DNA from: DSNY01 sp040752195
GTDB taxonomy: Bacteria; Pseudomonadota; Gammaproteobacteria; Burkholderiales; Burkholderiaceae_F
Assembly: GCA_040752195.1 (NCBI GenBank)
Contig: JBFMFC010000003.1
Span: forward strand, 1-64,000
Reading direction: 5' to 3'
Length of the DNA stretch: 64,000 bases
A program made the position numbers and the translations under genes. A model generated the notes under the pieces. That model was not told the DNA's origin. It saw nothing but the letters and a program-made list of their open reading frames with translations, and made no database searches. This document shows positions 54,549 through 63,589 of this stretch, in pieces (the stretch's first letter is position 1; every line of letters begins with the position of its first letter).

Positions 54549-55301
54549 TCAGCCGCGGCCGACGAACGGCATCTTGGTCGCCATCACGGTCATCGAGAAG
54601 ACGTTCGCCTCGAGCGGCAGGCTCGCCATGTGCAGCACGGCATCGGCGACGATCTGCACGTCGATCACCGGTTCGGGCGCAAGCCGGCCGTCGGCCTGCG
54701 GCACGCCCTGCGTCATGCGCGCGGCCATCGGCGTCAGCGCGTTGCCGATGTCGATCTGGCCGACGGCGATGTCGTACTTGCGTCCGTCGAGCGAAGCAGC
54801 CTTCGTCAGCCCGGCGATCGCGTGCTTGCTCGCGGTGTACGGCGCCGAGTTCGGCCGCGGCGCGTGCGCCGAGATCGAGCCGTTGTTGATGATCCGCCCG
54901 CCGCGCGGTGACTGATCCCTCATCACGCGGAACGCCTGCTGCAGGCAGAAGAAGGCGCCGGTCAGGTTCACGTCGATCACCTGCCGCCACTGGCCGACCG
55001 ACAGATCCTCGAGCGGAACACCCGGCGCATTGGCGCCCGCGTTGTTGAACAGCAGGTCGACCCGGCCGAAGCGCGCGACCGCCGCGTCGAACAGCGCACG
55101 CACCGAGTCGGACTGGGTCACGTCCGTCGGCACCGCCAACGCGCGCTCGGCGCCCTCGCCGGCGAGCCGGATCGTCTCGTCGAGCGCGGCGGCGCGGCGG
55201 CCGGCGAGCGCGACCCGCCAGCCCGCGCGCAGCAGCGTCAGCGCGACCGCGCGGCCGATGCCGCTGCCGGCGCCGGTGACGATCGCAACGCCGACCGGCA
55301 T
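54549..55301 (-). CDS. SDR family oxidoreductase
   Basis: A 250-aa short-chain dehydrogenase: TGAGSGIGRAVA at the N terminus, NNAGANAPG, INNGSISAHAPRPN with the catalytic Ser, and YTASKHAI. The C-terminal segment (DVQIVADAVLHMASLPLEANVFSMTVMATKMPF) is of the type seen in several sugar-linked SDRs. It lies nine bases after the stop of the MalG-type permease gene in the minus-strand operon, so it probably acts on the imported compound or a product of it. Confidence 0.92.
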   Translation of the reverse strand: MPVGVAIVTGAGSGIGRAVALTLLRAGWRVALAGRRAAALDETIRLAGEGAERALAVPTDVTQSDSVRALFDAAVARFGRVDLLFNNAGANAPGVPLEDLSVGQWRQVIDVNLTGAFFCLQQAFRVMRDQSPRGGRIINNGSISAHAPRPNSAPYTASKHAIAGLTKAASLDGRKYDIAVGQIDIGNALTPMAARMTQGVPQADGRLAPEPVIDVQIVADAVLHMASLPLEANVFSMTVMATKMPFVGRG

Positions 55302-55310
55302 CGCCGCGCC

Positions 55311-56198
55311 CTACTCCTTGACCGCCCCGGTCAGCCCGGACACGTAGTACTCGACGAAGAACGAATACAGGATCGCCACCGGCAGCGAACCGAGCAGCGC
55401 GCCGGCCATCAGCGAACCCCAGTGATAGACGTCGCCCTCGACGAGCTCGGTCACCACGCCGACCGGCACCGTCTTCACCTCGGACGAGGAGATGAACGTC
55501 AGCGCGTAGATGAACTCGTTCCACGACAGCGTGAACGCGAAGATGCCGGCCGAGATCAGCCCCGGCACCGCGAGCGGAAGCACGATCTTCGTGAGGATCT
55601 GCCAGCGCGACGCGCCGTCGATCAGCGCGCACTCCTCCAGCTCGAACGGGATCGAGCGGAAGTAGCCCATCAGCAGCCACGTGCAGAAGGGGATCAGGAA
55701 CGTCGGATAGGTGAGGATCAGCGCCAGTCGCGTGTCGAACAGCCCCAGCTCGAACACCACTTTGGCGAGCGGGATGAACAGGATCGACGGCGGCACGAGG
55801 TAGGCGAGGAACACGCTGACGCCGACGTAGCGCGACCCGCGAAAACGCAGCCGCTCGATCGCGTACGCGGCGAGCAGGCTGCACACGATCGACAGGAAGG
55901 TCGAGACGACCGCGACCAGCATCGTGTTCCACAGCCAGTCCGGATAGGCGGTGTCGAACAGCAGCTTCTTGATGTGCGCGAGCGTCGGGTTGGACACCCA
56001 GAAGGGATTGCCCTCGCGCGACAGCAGTTCCTCGTTCGGCTTGAACGTCGTGATGCCCATCCAGTAGAACGGGAACAGCAGCACGAACAGGAACAGCGCG
56101 AGCGGTACGTAGACGGTCACCACGCGCCGCGGCACCGACTCGAGGTAGCGCATGCCCTGCGTGTCGACGACCTGCTCGCTGCTCGCCTGCGCACTCAT
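55311..56198 (-). CDS. carbohydrate ABC transporter permease (MalG/UgpE type)
   Basis: A 295-aa inner-membrane permease with six helices. The EAA loop is ECALIDGASRWQILTKIVLPLA. The N-terminal tail before the first helix is about 28 residues. It starts four bases after the MalF-type permease stop. The pair belongs to the CUT1 family of sugar importers. Confidence 0.94.
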   Translation of the reverse strand: MSAQASSEQVVDTQGMRYLESVPRRVVTVYVPLALFLFVLLFPFYWMGITTFKPNEELLSREGNPFWVSNPTLAHIKKLLFDTAYPDWLWNTMLVAVVSTFLSIVCSLLAAYAIERLRFRGSRYVGVSVFLAYLVPPSILFIPLAKVVFELGLFDTRLALILTYPTFLIPFCTWLLMGYFRSIPFELEECALIDGASRWQILTKIVLPLAVPGLISAGIFAFTLSWNEFIYALTFISSSEVKTVPVGVVTELVEGDVYHWGSLMAGALLGSLPVAILYSFFVEYYVSGLTGAVKE

Positions 56199-56202
56199 CG
56201 AA

Positions 56203-57123
56203 TCAATCCTTTCCGCCCTGCTGCCACGCGCGCCGCTGCAGGCCGAAGTACGAGAACAGGATCGCCGCCAGCAGGAACGGCACCATCGCGACCGCGAGCG
56301 CGGCGCCCTCGCCGAGCGCCCCCCCGGGGATCGCGCGCTGGAACGAAAGCGTGGCCATCAGATGCGTGGCGTTCAGCGGCCCGCCGCGCGTCAGCACGTA
56401 GATCAACTGGAAGTCGGTGAACGTGAACAGCACCGAGAACGTCATCACGACCGCGATGATCGGCGTGAGCAGCGGCAGCGTCACGTAGCGAAACTGCTGC
56501 CACGGCGTGGCGCCGTCCAAGCTCGCCGCTTCGTAGTACGACGGCGAGATCGTCTGCAACCCGGCGAGCAGGCAGATCGCGATGAAAGGCACGCCGCGCC
56601 AGATGTTGGCCGCGATGGTCGAAAAGCGCGCGTTCCACGGATCGCCGAGAAAGTCGATGTAGCGGTCGATCAGCCCGAGCTTGGTGAGCGTCCAGCTGAT
56701 GACCGAGAACTGCGCGTCGTAGATCCACCAGAACGCGATCGCGCTCAACGCGGTCGGCACGATGAACGGCAGCAGCACGACCGCGCGGATCAGCGCCTTG
56801 AACGGCAGATGCTTGTTCAGCAGCAGCGCCAGCCACAGGCCGAGCGCGAACTTGATGACGCTCGCGACGACCGTATAAAAAAGCGTGTTGAACAGCGACA
56901 GCCGCGCCACCGAATCGCCGAACAGGAAGACGTAGTTCTCCAGCCCGACCCAGTGGCCGCCGCGGCCGACCTTTGTGTCGGTGAAGCCGAGCCATACGCC
57001 CAGGCCGAGCGGATACGTGAGAAAGAACAGCAGCAAGGCGCCGGCCGGCAGGATGAACAGCAGGCCGAGCGCGTTGCGGTTGTTCTGTAAGCGATTCAGG
57101 AGCGAGTTCACGTGTCTTGCCAC
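56203..57123 (-). CDS. carbohydrate ABC transporter permease (MalF/UgpA type)
   Basis: A 306-aa inner-membrane permease with six helices and the EAA loop EAASLDGATPWQQFRYVTLP. It begins at GTG; another GTG four codons later is possible. Partner of the next permease. CUT1 importers take up oligosaccharides, glycerol phosphate, sugar alcohols or sugar acids. Confidence 0.94.
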   Translation of the reverse strand: MARHVNSLLNRLQNNRNALGLLFILPAGALLLFFLTYPLGLGVWLGFTDTKVGRGGHWVGLENYVFLFGDSVARLSLFNTLFYTVVASVIKFALGLWLALLLNKHLPFKALIRAVVLLPFIVPTALSAIAFWWIYDAQFSVISWTLTKLGLIDRYIDFLGDPWNARFSTIAANIWRGVPFIAICLLAGLQTISPSYYEAASLDGATPWQQFRYVTLPLLTPIIAVVMTFSVLFTFTDFQLIYVLTRGGPLNATHLMATLSFQRAIPGGALGEGAALAVAMVPFLLAAILFSYFGLQRRAWQQGGKD

Positions 57124-57139
57124 GGATGCTTGGCGGAGC

Positions 57140-57237
57140 GTCCCCTCTGCCCGGAGCGGGGGAGTGGGTCAGGGCGAAGGTCTACGCGCGATGCGAAGAC
57201 CCCCGCCCCGCCCTCTCCCCGCGAGCGGCGAGGGGCG
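57140..57237. repeat. REP-like GC-rich inverted repeats, copy C
   Basis: CCCCTCTGCCCGGAGCGGGG and, 60 bases later, CCCTCTCCCCGCGAGCGG followed by CGAGGGG form two hairpins between the binding-protein and permease genes. The type resembles copies A and B. Confidence 0.6.
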
Positions 57238-57242
57238 TTCGA

Positions 57243-58577
57243 TCACACCTTGTAGTAGCGCTCCGCCCGCTTCTGCGCGCGCTCGGCGGCTTCCTGCGGA
57301 CTGCGCGCGCCCGACGCGGCCTCGGCGACCATGTTGACGACGATGAAGTCGGCCGCCGCGCCGGCCGACGCGTAGCCGAGCCGCCCCGCGTAGCCGATCG
57401 GCCGCATGATCTTCATCGCGTCGCGATACGGCGTGTGCTTCGGATCGACGGTCCAGATCGGATGTTTCTCGTATGCGACCAGCGGCTGCGTCACGTAGCC
57501 GATCGCGGCCTGCATCCACGGGCCGTACTGCTCCTCCTCCATCATGAAGCGGATGAACTCCTTCGCCGCGCGCGGATACTTGGTGTGCTTGAAGATCATC
57601 TGGTTGAAGAACAGATTGAGCTCCGTGGGCACGCCGGCCGGGCCGATCGGCATGTTGGCGTGGTTGATGTCGGCCGCCATCTCCTGCAGCTTCGGATCCT
57701 TGGACGTCTTGGCCGCGTAGTAGATCGAGATGCCGTTGGCGGTGACGCTGCACTGGCCGTCGAGGAACGCCTTGTTGTTGTTCGGGTCGAGCCACGACAG
57801 CGTTCCCGGCACGAAGGTCTGGTACAGCTCGCGCGCGTACTCGAGCGCCTTGATCGTCTGCGGGCTGTTGATCACGACGTTGTTCTTCTCGTCGACGAGC
57901 TTCGCGCCGTGCGCCCAGATCAGCCAGTGCGTCCAGACGTTGCCGTCGCCGGTGGCGTTGCCGAGCGCGAACCCGCCCGGCGTGCCCTTCTCCTTCAGCG
58001 CCTTCATCAGCTTCAGGAAGCCGTCGGTGTCGCGCGGGAACTTGTCGAAGCCGGCCGCCTTGACCTGGCTTTCGCGATAGACGAGCGCGTTGCCCGCGCA
58101 GCCGAGCGGCACGCCGATCCAGTTCTTGCCGTTCGGCCGCAGATACGCCTCGCACACCGGGTACCAGCCGCCGTACTTCTTGCCGAGGTACGTGCACAGG
58201 TCGGTGACGTCGACGAGTTTTTCCGGATACAGGTTCGCGTCGTCGTGCGTCGACAGGATGATGTCGGGACCGGCGCCGGTGTTGGCCGCCACCGCCGCTT
58301 TCGGCCGCACGTCCTCCCAGCTCTCGTTGTCGACGCGCACCTCGACGCCGTACTTCGCCGAGAACGCCTGTACGTTCTTCATGTACTGGTCGATGTCGCC
58401 CTGCACGAACCGGCTCCAGCGCAGCACGCGCAGCTTGGCGCCCTTCTCGGGCTGATTGCTCCACTGCGCCTCGGCATCCTTGATCCAGATCATCGGGCCG
58501 ACGGTCGCCGCCGCCGCGACGCCCGCCGTGGTCTTCAGGAAATCGCGCCGCTTGCTCGTGCGGATGGATCTGCTCAT
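57243..58577 (-). CDS. carbohydrate ABC transporter substrate-binding protein (family 1) with Tat signal
   Basis: A 444-aa periplasmic binding protein with a twin-arginine signal (SKRRDFLKTTAGVAAAATV). The mature part has family 1 features: LRVLRWSRFVQGDIDQYMKNV, LSTHDDANLYPEKL, and a C-terminal helix ending in KRAERYYKV. Its ATG is preceded by AGGAGAC. It lies between the ATPase gene and the two permeases, as normal for CUT1 systems. The ligand is unknown. Confidence 0.93.
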   Translation of the reverse strand: MSRSIRTSKRRDFLKTTAGVAAAATVGPMIWIKDAEAQWSNQPEKGAKLRVLRWSRFVQGDIDQYMKNVQAFSAKYGVEVRVDNESWEDVRPKAAVAANTGAGPDIILSTHDDANLYPEKLVDVTDLCTYLGKKYGGWYPVCEAYLRPNGKNWIGVPLGCAGNALVYRESQVKAAGFDKFPRDTDGFLKLMKALKEKGTPGGFALGNATGDGNVWTHWLIWAHGAKLVDEKNNVVINSPQTIKALEYARELYQTFVPGTLSWLDPNNNKAFLDGQCSVTANGISIYYAAKTSKDPKLQEMAADINHANMPIGPAGVPTELNLFFNQMIFKHTKYPRAAKEFIRFMMEEEQYGPWMQAAIGYVTQPLVAYEKHPIWTVDPKHTPYRDAMKIMRPIGYAGRLGYASAGAAADFIVVNMVAEAASGARSPQEAAERAQKRAERYYKV

Positions 58578-58613
58578 GTCTCCTCCTTTGGGTGGGTGTG
58601 AGCCGTCGGGGGT

Positions 58614-59687
58614 TCAGGCCGCGAGGCGTTTGCCGCTCGCGGCATCGAAAACGTGGGCGCGCGCCCGGTCGGGCACGAGCACGATGCGGTCGCCGGGACG
58701 CACGTTCGTCCGGTCGCGGATGGTCGCGGTGATTTCCTGGCCGTTGCAACGGCAGTAGATCTGCGTGTCGGCGCCGGTCGGCTCGACGACGACGACCTCG
58801 GCCGCGAGCCCCTCGCCGCCGCCGACCGCCAGGTGCTCGGGCCGGATTCCGTACAGCACCGGATGCCCCTCCGCGGCGGCGACGTCGCCCGCGAGCGGCA
58901 CGCGCCCGCCGTCGGCGAACGCGATCGAAACGGCGCCGCCGTTGCGCCGCACGGTGCCGGGCAGCAGGTTCATCGCGGGCGAACCGATGAAGCCCGCGAC
59001 GAAGGTGTTGACGGGCCGGTCGTACAGCTCGAGCGGGCCGCCGGTCTGCTCGACGATGCCGTCGCGCATCACGACGATCTTGTCGGCCATCGTCATCGCC
59101 TCGATCTGGTCGTGCGTGACGTAGATCGACGTCGTCTTCAGCCGCTGATGCAGTTCCTTGATCTCGGTGCGCATCTGCACCCGCAGCTTGGCGTCGAGGT
59201 TCGACAGCGGTTCGTCGAACAGGAACACCTGCGGATCGCGCACGATCGCGCGCCCCATCGCGACGCGCTGGCGCTGCCCGCCGGAAAGCTGGCGCGGATA
59301 GCGGTCGAGCAGCTTGCCGAGCCCGAGGATCTCGGCCGCGCGGCCCACCTGCGCGTCGATCTTCGCGCGGTCGGCGCCCGCCAGCCGCAGCGCGAACGAC
59401 ATGTTGTCGCGCACCGTCATGTGCGGATACAGCGCGTAGTTCTGGAACACCATCGCGATGTCGCGTTCCTTGGGCGGGACGCGGTTGACGACGCGCTCGC
59501 CGATGGCGATCTCGCCGCCGGAGATCTCCTCCAGCCCGGCGATCATCCGCAGCAGCGTCGTCTTGCCGCAGCCCGACGGCCCGACGAGCACCGCGAACTC
59601 GCCGTCGGCGATGTCGACGTCGACGCCGTGGATCACGGTCGTTGCGCCGAAACGCTTCACGACGCTGCGTATCGCGACCTTGGCCAT
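58614..59687 (-). CDS. carbohydrate ABC transporter ATP-binding protein (UgpC/MalK type)
   Basis: A 357-aa ATPase: Walker A GPSGCGKTT near residue 36, signature LSGGQRQRVAMGRA, Walker B FLFDEPLSNLDAKLR, and the H-loop THDQIEAMTMADKIVV. A C-terminal TOBE/regulatory domain follows (YGIRPEHLAVGG). It energises the adjacent permeases; many CUT1 ATPases of this type are shared between importers. Confidence 0.96.
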   Translation of the reverse strand: MAKVAIRSVVKRFGATTVIHGVDVDIADGEFAVLVGPSGCGKTTLLRMIAGLEEISGGEIAIGERVVNRVPPKERDIAMVFQNYALYPHMTVRDNMSFALRLAGADRAKIDAQVGRAAEILGLGKLLDRYPRQLSGGQRQRVAMGRAIVRDPQVFLFDEPLSNLDAKLRVQMRTEIKELHQRLKTTSIYVTHDQIEAMTMADKIVVMRDGIVEQTGGPLELYDRPVNTFVAGFIGSPAMNLLPGTVRRNGGAVSIAFADGGRVPLAGDVAAAEGHPVLYGIRPEHLAVGGGEGLAAEVVVVEPTGADTQIYCRCNGQEITATIRDRTNVRPGDRIVLVPDRARAHVFDAASGKRLAA

Positions 59688-59742
59688 GTAGCTCTGTCTC
59701 CTCTGCCGGCGCTGCGCGCGCCGTGTCTGTCGTTGTGCACTT

Positions 59743-60711
59743 CTACCGCTGCGGGCTCTTCGTCCCTTCGATCACAGGATACATGGGGCGCCCCGTCTTC
59801 GCCCACTGCACGATGTTCAGCGCAGCCTTGCGCCGCAGCTCGACTTCGGCTTCGGCCGAATAAAACGCGCTGTGCGGTGTCAGCAGCACGCGCGGATGGC
59901 GGGCGAGCGGATGATCGGTCGCGAGCGGCTCGACCGGCAGCACGTCGAGCGCGGCGCCGTCGAGCGTCCCGTCGTCGAGCGCGGCGAGCAGCGCGTCGAT
60001 GTCGACGACCGCGCCGCGCGCGGTATTGACCAGCACGCTGCCGCGCCGCATCCGGGCGAGCAGCCGCGCGCCGACCAGCCCGCGCGTCTCGTGGGTCAGC
60101 GGCACGTGCAGCGACACGACGTCGCTGCGCTCGAACAGTTCGTCGAGCCCCGCGCGCTCGACGTACGCCGGGAAGTCGCCGTCGATGATGTACGGATCGC
60201 ACGCGAGCACGCGCGCGAAGCAGTCGCGCGCCAGGTGCGCAAAGCGCTTGCCGATGCGGCCAAGCCCGAGGATGCCGACGGTCAGGTTCGACGCGCGCCG
60301 GATCGCCCCCGGCGACAGGTAGCTCCAGCGGCCCGCACGGACGTCGCGGTCGTAAATGGTCAGATGCCGCAGCAGCGCGAGCGCCATCGCCAGTGCGTGT
60401 GTGGCGACTTCGCCCACGCCGTAGTCGGGCGAGTTGGCGAGCCAGACCCCGTGCCGCGCGCACGCCGCCGGGTCGACCGTGTCGTAGCCGGCGCCATACC
60501 GGCTGACGATGCCCAACCTTGGCAGCGCCGCGAGCACGCGCTCGGTCACCGGCGCGTACTGGACGAGCAGCGCGTCGCAGTCGCGTGCGGCGGCGATCAC
60601 GTCGTCCTCGGTCCTGCACTGCGCCGACTCCAGCGTCAAGCCGGCCTCGGCGAAGATCGACTGCTCGAGCACGAGCGTCGGAAAGTCGAAGTCGGTGATC
60701 AGGGCTTTCAT
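59743..60711 (-). CDS. D-isomer specific 2-hydroxyacid dehydrogenase
   Basis: A 322-aa NAD(P)-dependent dehydrogenase with GILGLGRIGKRFAH, VNTARGAVVDIDAL (catalytic Arg), LDVLPVEPLATDHPL (Glu) and LTPHSAFYSAEAEVELR (His). It resembles the C-terminal binding protein/phosphoglycerate dehydrogenase-like branch. Second such enzyme of the island, not closely similar to the one at 52811-53746. The ATG MKALITDFDFP was chosen 31 codons inside the open frame; AGGAAG-like sequence is near. Confidence 0.93.
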   Translation of the reverse strand: MKALITDFDFPTLVLEQSIFAEAGLTLESAQCRTEDDVIAAARDCDALLVQYAPVTERVLAALPRLGIVSRYGAGYDTVDPAACARHGVWLANSPDYGVGEVATHALAMALALLRHLTIYDRDVRAGRWSYLSPGAIRRASNLTVGILGLGRIGKRFAHLARDCFARVLACDPYIIDGDFPAYVERAGLDELFERSDVVSLHVPLTHETRGLVGARLLARMRRGSVLVNTARGAVVDIDALLAALDDGTLDGAALDVLPVEPLATDHPLARHPRVLLTPHSAFYSAEAEVELRRKAALNIVQWAKTGRPMYPVIEGTKSPQR

Positions 60712-60816
60712 CGAGGAAGATGCTGGGTTCACCGCCGAGACGCGGCGCAAGGACGACTCGATGCCGCTGTCCGTGTGTCGGCAGTCGCTCCGTTGATGCC
60801 GCAAGACACGGCGATC

Positions 60817-62589
60817 TCAGTGATTGTCCTTCGGCACGTCCGCACCGCTCGCTCCGACCAGGAAGTCGAGATCGGCGCCGCGGTCGGCCTGCTGCACGTG
60901 ATCGAAGTAAAGCTTCACGTAGCCGCGGCTCATCGGCGCCTGCGGCGGCTTCCATGCCGCCCTGCGCCGCGCGAGCTCTTCGTCGCTCACTTCGAGGTGC
61001 AGCCGGCGCCGCTCGACGTCCAGCTCGATCATGTCGCCGTTTTTCACCAGCGCGAGATTGCCGCCGGCCGACGCCTCCGGCGCGATGTGCAGCACGACGG
61101 TGCCGTACGCGGTGCCGCTCATGCGCGCATCCGAGATGCGCACCATGTCGGTGACGCCCTGGCGAACGAGCTTCTTCGGAATCGGCATGTTGCCGACCTC
61201 GGCCATGCCCGGGTAGCCCTTCGGGCCGCAGTTCTTCAGCACGAGGATGTCGTCGGGTTTCACGTCGAGTCGCTCGTCTTCGACCTTCGCGTGCATGTCG
61301 TCGCTCGTTTCGAAGACCACCGCGCGGCCGCGGTGCTTCATCAGCGCGGGCGTGGCGGCCGATGGCTTGATCACGGCGCCGTCCGGACACAGATTGCCGC
61401 GCAGCACCGCAATGCCGGCCTGCGCCTTGAACGGATCCGACAGCGGCCGGATCACGCGCCGGGTCCCGTCCAGATCCCAGCGCGGCGCATCCTTGTTGTT
61501 TTCCCAGATCGTTCTGCCGTTGACGGTCAGCGCATCCTTGTTCAGCACAGGGCCCAGCTCGCGAATCACCGCGGGTAGCCCCCCCGCGTAATAGAAGTCC
61601 TCCATCAGGTACTTGCCCGACGGCTGCAGGTCCACGAGGCACGGCAGGTCGTGGCCGAGCGCGTCCCAGTCGTCGAGCGAGAGCCGCACGCCGACGCGGC
61701 CCGCCAGCGCGAGAAGGTGGATCACCGCATTGGTCGAGCCGCCGATGGCGGCGTTGACGCGGATCGCGTTCTCGAAAGCCGCCCGCGTCAGGATCTTCGA
61801 CATCACGAGATCCTCTTCGACCATCTGCACGATGCGGCGGCCCGCCATCCGCGCAAGCACGTTGCGCCGCGCATCGACCGCGGGGATCGCTGCGTTGCCG
61901 GGCAGCCCCATGCCGAGCGCCTCGACCATCGACGCCATCGTCGATGCGGTGCCCATCGTCATGCAGTGCCCGTGCGACCGATGCATGCAGCTTTCGGCCT
62001 CGAAGAAATCCGCCTGCGACATCGCGCCGGCGCGCACCGCCTCGCTCATCTGCCACACGCCCGTGCCCGAGCCCAGCTCACCGCCGCGGTACTTGCCGGA
62101 CAGCATCGGCCCGCCGGAGACGCCGATCGTCGGCAGGTCCACGCTCGCAGCGCCCATCAGCAGCGCGGGCGTGGTCTTGTCGCAACCCATCAGCAGGACG
62201 ACGCCGTCGAGCGGATTGGCGCGGATCGACTCCTCGACGTCCATGCTGACGAGGTTGCGGAACAGCATCGTCGTCGGCCGCATCAAGGTTTCGCCGAGCG
62301 ACATCACCGGAAACTCGAGCGGGAAGCCGCCCGCTTCGAGCACGCCGTGCTTGACGTGCTCCGCCAGCACGCGGAAGTGCGTGTTGCACGGCGTCAGCTC
62401 CGACCATGTATTGCAGATGCCGATGACCGGACGGCCGTCGAACTGGTCGTGCGGCACCCCGCGGTTCTTCATCCACGAGCGGTAGATGAAGCCGTCGCGG
62501 TCGAGCCGGCCGAACCAGGCCTGGCTGCGGCGCGGTTTCGCGCCTTTGCGGTTCGAGCTGCCGCCGTTCGAGTCCGATCCTCCGGACAT
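60817..62589 (-). CDS. IlvD/Edd family dehydratase, aldonate (L-arabonate-like) type
   Basis: A 590-aa iron-sulfur dehydratase. Cluster Cys candidates are Cys59 (GICNTWSE), Cys136 (MGCDKTTPA) and Cys209 (GHCMTMGTAST), the three-Cys pattern described for L-arabinonate and xylonate dehydratases. SDARMSGTAYGTVVLHIAPEA near the C terminus is typical. It converts a sugar acid into a 2-keto-3-deoxy acid. The start MSGGSDSNGG is followed by a Ser/Gly-rich tail before the conserved region. Operator copy 2 lies 100 bases upstream. The leucine-pathway IlvD is less likely. Confidence 0.93.
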   Translation of the reverse strand: MSGGSDSNGGSSNRKGAKPRRSQAWFGRLDRDGFIYRSWMKNRGVPHDQFDGRPVIGICNTWSELTPCNTHFRVLAEHVKHGVLEAGGFPLEFPVMSLGETLMRPTTMLFRNLVSMDVEESIRANPLDGVVLLMGCDKTTPALLMGAASVDLPTIGVSGGPMLSGKYRGGELGSGTGVWQMSEAVRAGAMSQADFFEAESCMHRSHGHCMTMGTASTMASMVEALGMGLPGNAAIPAVDARRNVLARMAGRRIVQMVEEDLVMSKILTRAAFENAIRVNAAIGGSTNAVIHLLALAGRVGVRLSLDDWDALGHDLPCLVDLQPSGKYLMEDFYYAGGLPAVIRELGPVLNKDALTVNGRTIWENNKDAPRWDLDGTRRVIRPLSDPFKAQAGIAVLRGNLCPDGAVIKPSAATPALMKHRGRAVVFETSDDMHAKVEDERLDVKPDDILVLKNCGPKGYPGMAEVGNMPIPKKLVRQGVTDMVRISDARMSGTAYGTVVLHIAPEASAGGNLALVKNGDMIELDVERRRLHLEVSDEELARRRAAWKPPQAPMSRGYVKLYFDHVQQADRGADLDFLVGASGADVPKDNH

Positions 62590-62688
62590 CGCGCTGTCTC
62601 CTCGTGTCGTCGTGATGTTGTCGCCGCGGTGGCGCGGCGCGCACGCACTGTAGCGTGCGGCCGCCGCGCGGGTCAAGGCTCGGCGGTC

Positions 62689-62705
62689 AAGTGGTCAGGC
62701 CAATT
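62689..62705. promoter_or_regulatory. candidate GntR operator, copy 2
   Basis: AAGTGGTCAGGCCAATT, identical to 49965-49981. It lies in the divergent region between the dehydratase and the SDR gene and touches the -35 region of the SDR promoter candidate, a position that would allow repression. Confidence 0.62.
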
Positions 62706-62736
62706 TTGCGCAACCGGCGCGGATGCCCGGTATAGT
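62706..62736 (+). promoter_or_regulatory. candidate promoter of the SDR gene at 62769
   Basis: TTGCGC (62706-62711), 19 bases and TATAGT (62731-62736), with a GC-rich CGCGCC discriminator, 33 bases before the GTG. Confidence 0.45.
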
Positions 62737-62768
62737 CGCGCCGGTCGGATTCCGGGACAGGAGGAAGC

Positions 62769-63527
62769 GTGAATCGACTCGACATGCAAGGTCGCGGCGC
62801 GATCGTCACCGGCGGCGCCGCCGGCATCGGACTGGCCATCGCGCGGCGACTCGCCGACTCGGGCGCGCGCGTGTCCATCTGGGACCGCGACGCCGGCGCG
62901 CTCGACCGCGCGCTGCAGGAACTCGGCGGCGGCCATCACGGGCACGTCCTCGACGTGACCGACGAGGCCGCCGTCGGCGCCGCTCGCGACGCGAGCATCG
63001 CCGCGCTCGGCCGCGTCGACGCGCTGGTCTGCAGCGCGGGGATCACCGGTCCGAACACGACGGTCGAGAGCTATCCGCTCGCGGCCTGGCGGCAGGTGAT
63101 CGACATCAATCTGACCGGCGTTTTCCTGTGCAACCGCGCGCTCGTCGCGCACATGCGCTCGCACGATGGCGGAAAGGGTTACGGCCGCATCGTCAACATC
63201 GCGTCGATCGCGGGCAAGGAAGGCAATCCGAATGCGAGCGCGTACAGCGCATCGAAGGCCGCGGTCATCGCGCTCACCAAGTCGCTCGGCAAGGAACTGG
63301 CGAGCACCGGCATCCGCGTGAACTGCGTGACGCCGGCGGCGGTGAAAACCGGCATGTTCAGCCAGATGACGCAGTCGCACATCGACTACATGCTGTCGAA
63401 GATCCCGCTGGGCCGCTTCGGCGAGGTCGACGAGATCGCCGCGCTGGTCGGCTGGCTGTGCACCGACGAGTGCTCGTTCTCGACGGGCGCGGTGTTCGAT
63501 CTGTCGGGCGGCCGGGCGGTGTATTGA
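62769..63527 (+). CDS. SDR family oxidoreductase
   Basis: A 252-aa short-chain dehydrogenase that begins at GTG after GGACAGGAGGAAGC. NAD(P) motif TGGAAGIGLAIA, CSAGITGPNTTVE, catalytic VNIASIAGKEGNPN with YSASKAAVIAL, and C-terminal GRFGEVDEIAALVGWLC. It is divergent from the dehydratase and followed by an Ldh2-family gene. A role as dehydrogenase for a sugar, lactone-forming step or keto-deoxy acid is likely from context. Confidence 0.92.
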   Translation: MNRLDMQGRGAIVTGGAAGIGLAIARRLADSGARVSIWDRDAGALDRALQELGGGHHGHVLDVTDEAAVGAARDASIAALGRVDALVCSAGITGPNTTVESYPLAAWRQVIDINLTGVFLCNRALVAHMRSHDGGKGYGRIVNIASIAGKEGNPNASAYSASKAAVIALTKSLGKELASTGIRVNCVTPAAVKTGMFSQMTQSHIDYMLSKIPLGRFGEVDEIAALVGWLCTDECSFSTGAVFDLSGGRAVY

Positions 63528-63589
63528 GCCGTCGCCGACCCGCACGCGAAGTACGGCGAGGACATCGTTCGTTCCTTCAAGGACCGTAG

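Noticed and set aside
60817..62589. Dihydroxy-acid dehydratase IlvD of branched-chain amino acid synthesis
   Set aside because: The three-Cys pattern and the setting in a sugar-acid island beside an ABC sugar importer fit the aldonate dehydratase branch better; no ilv genes are near.
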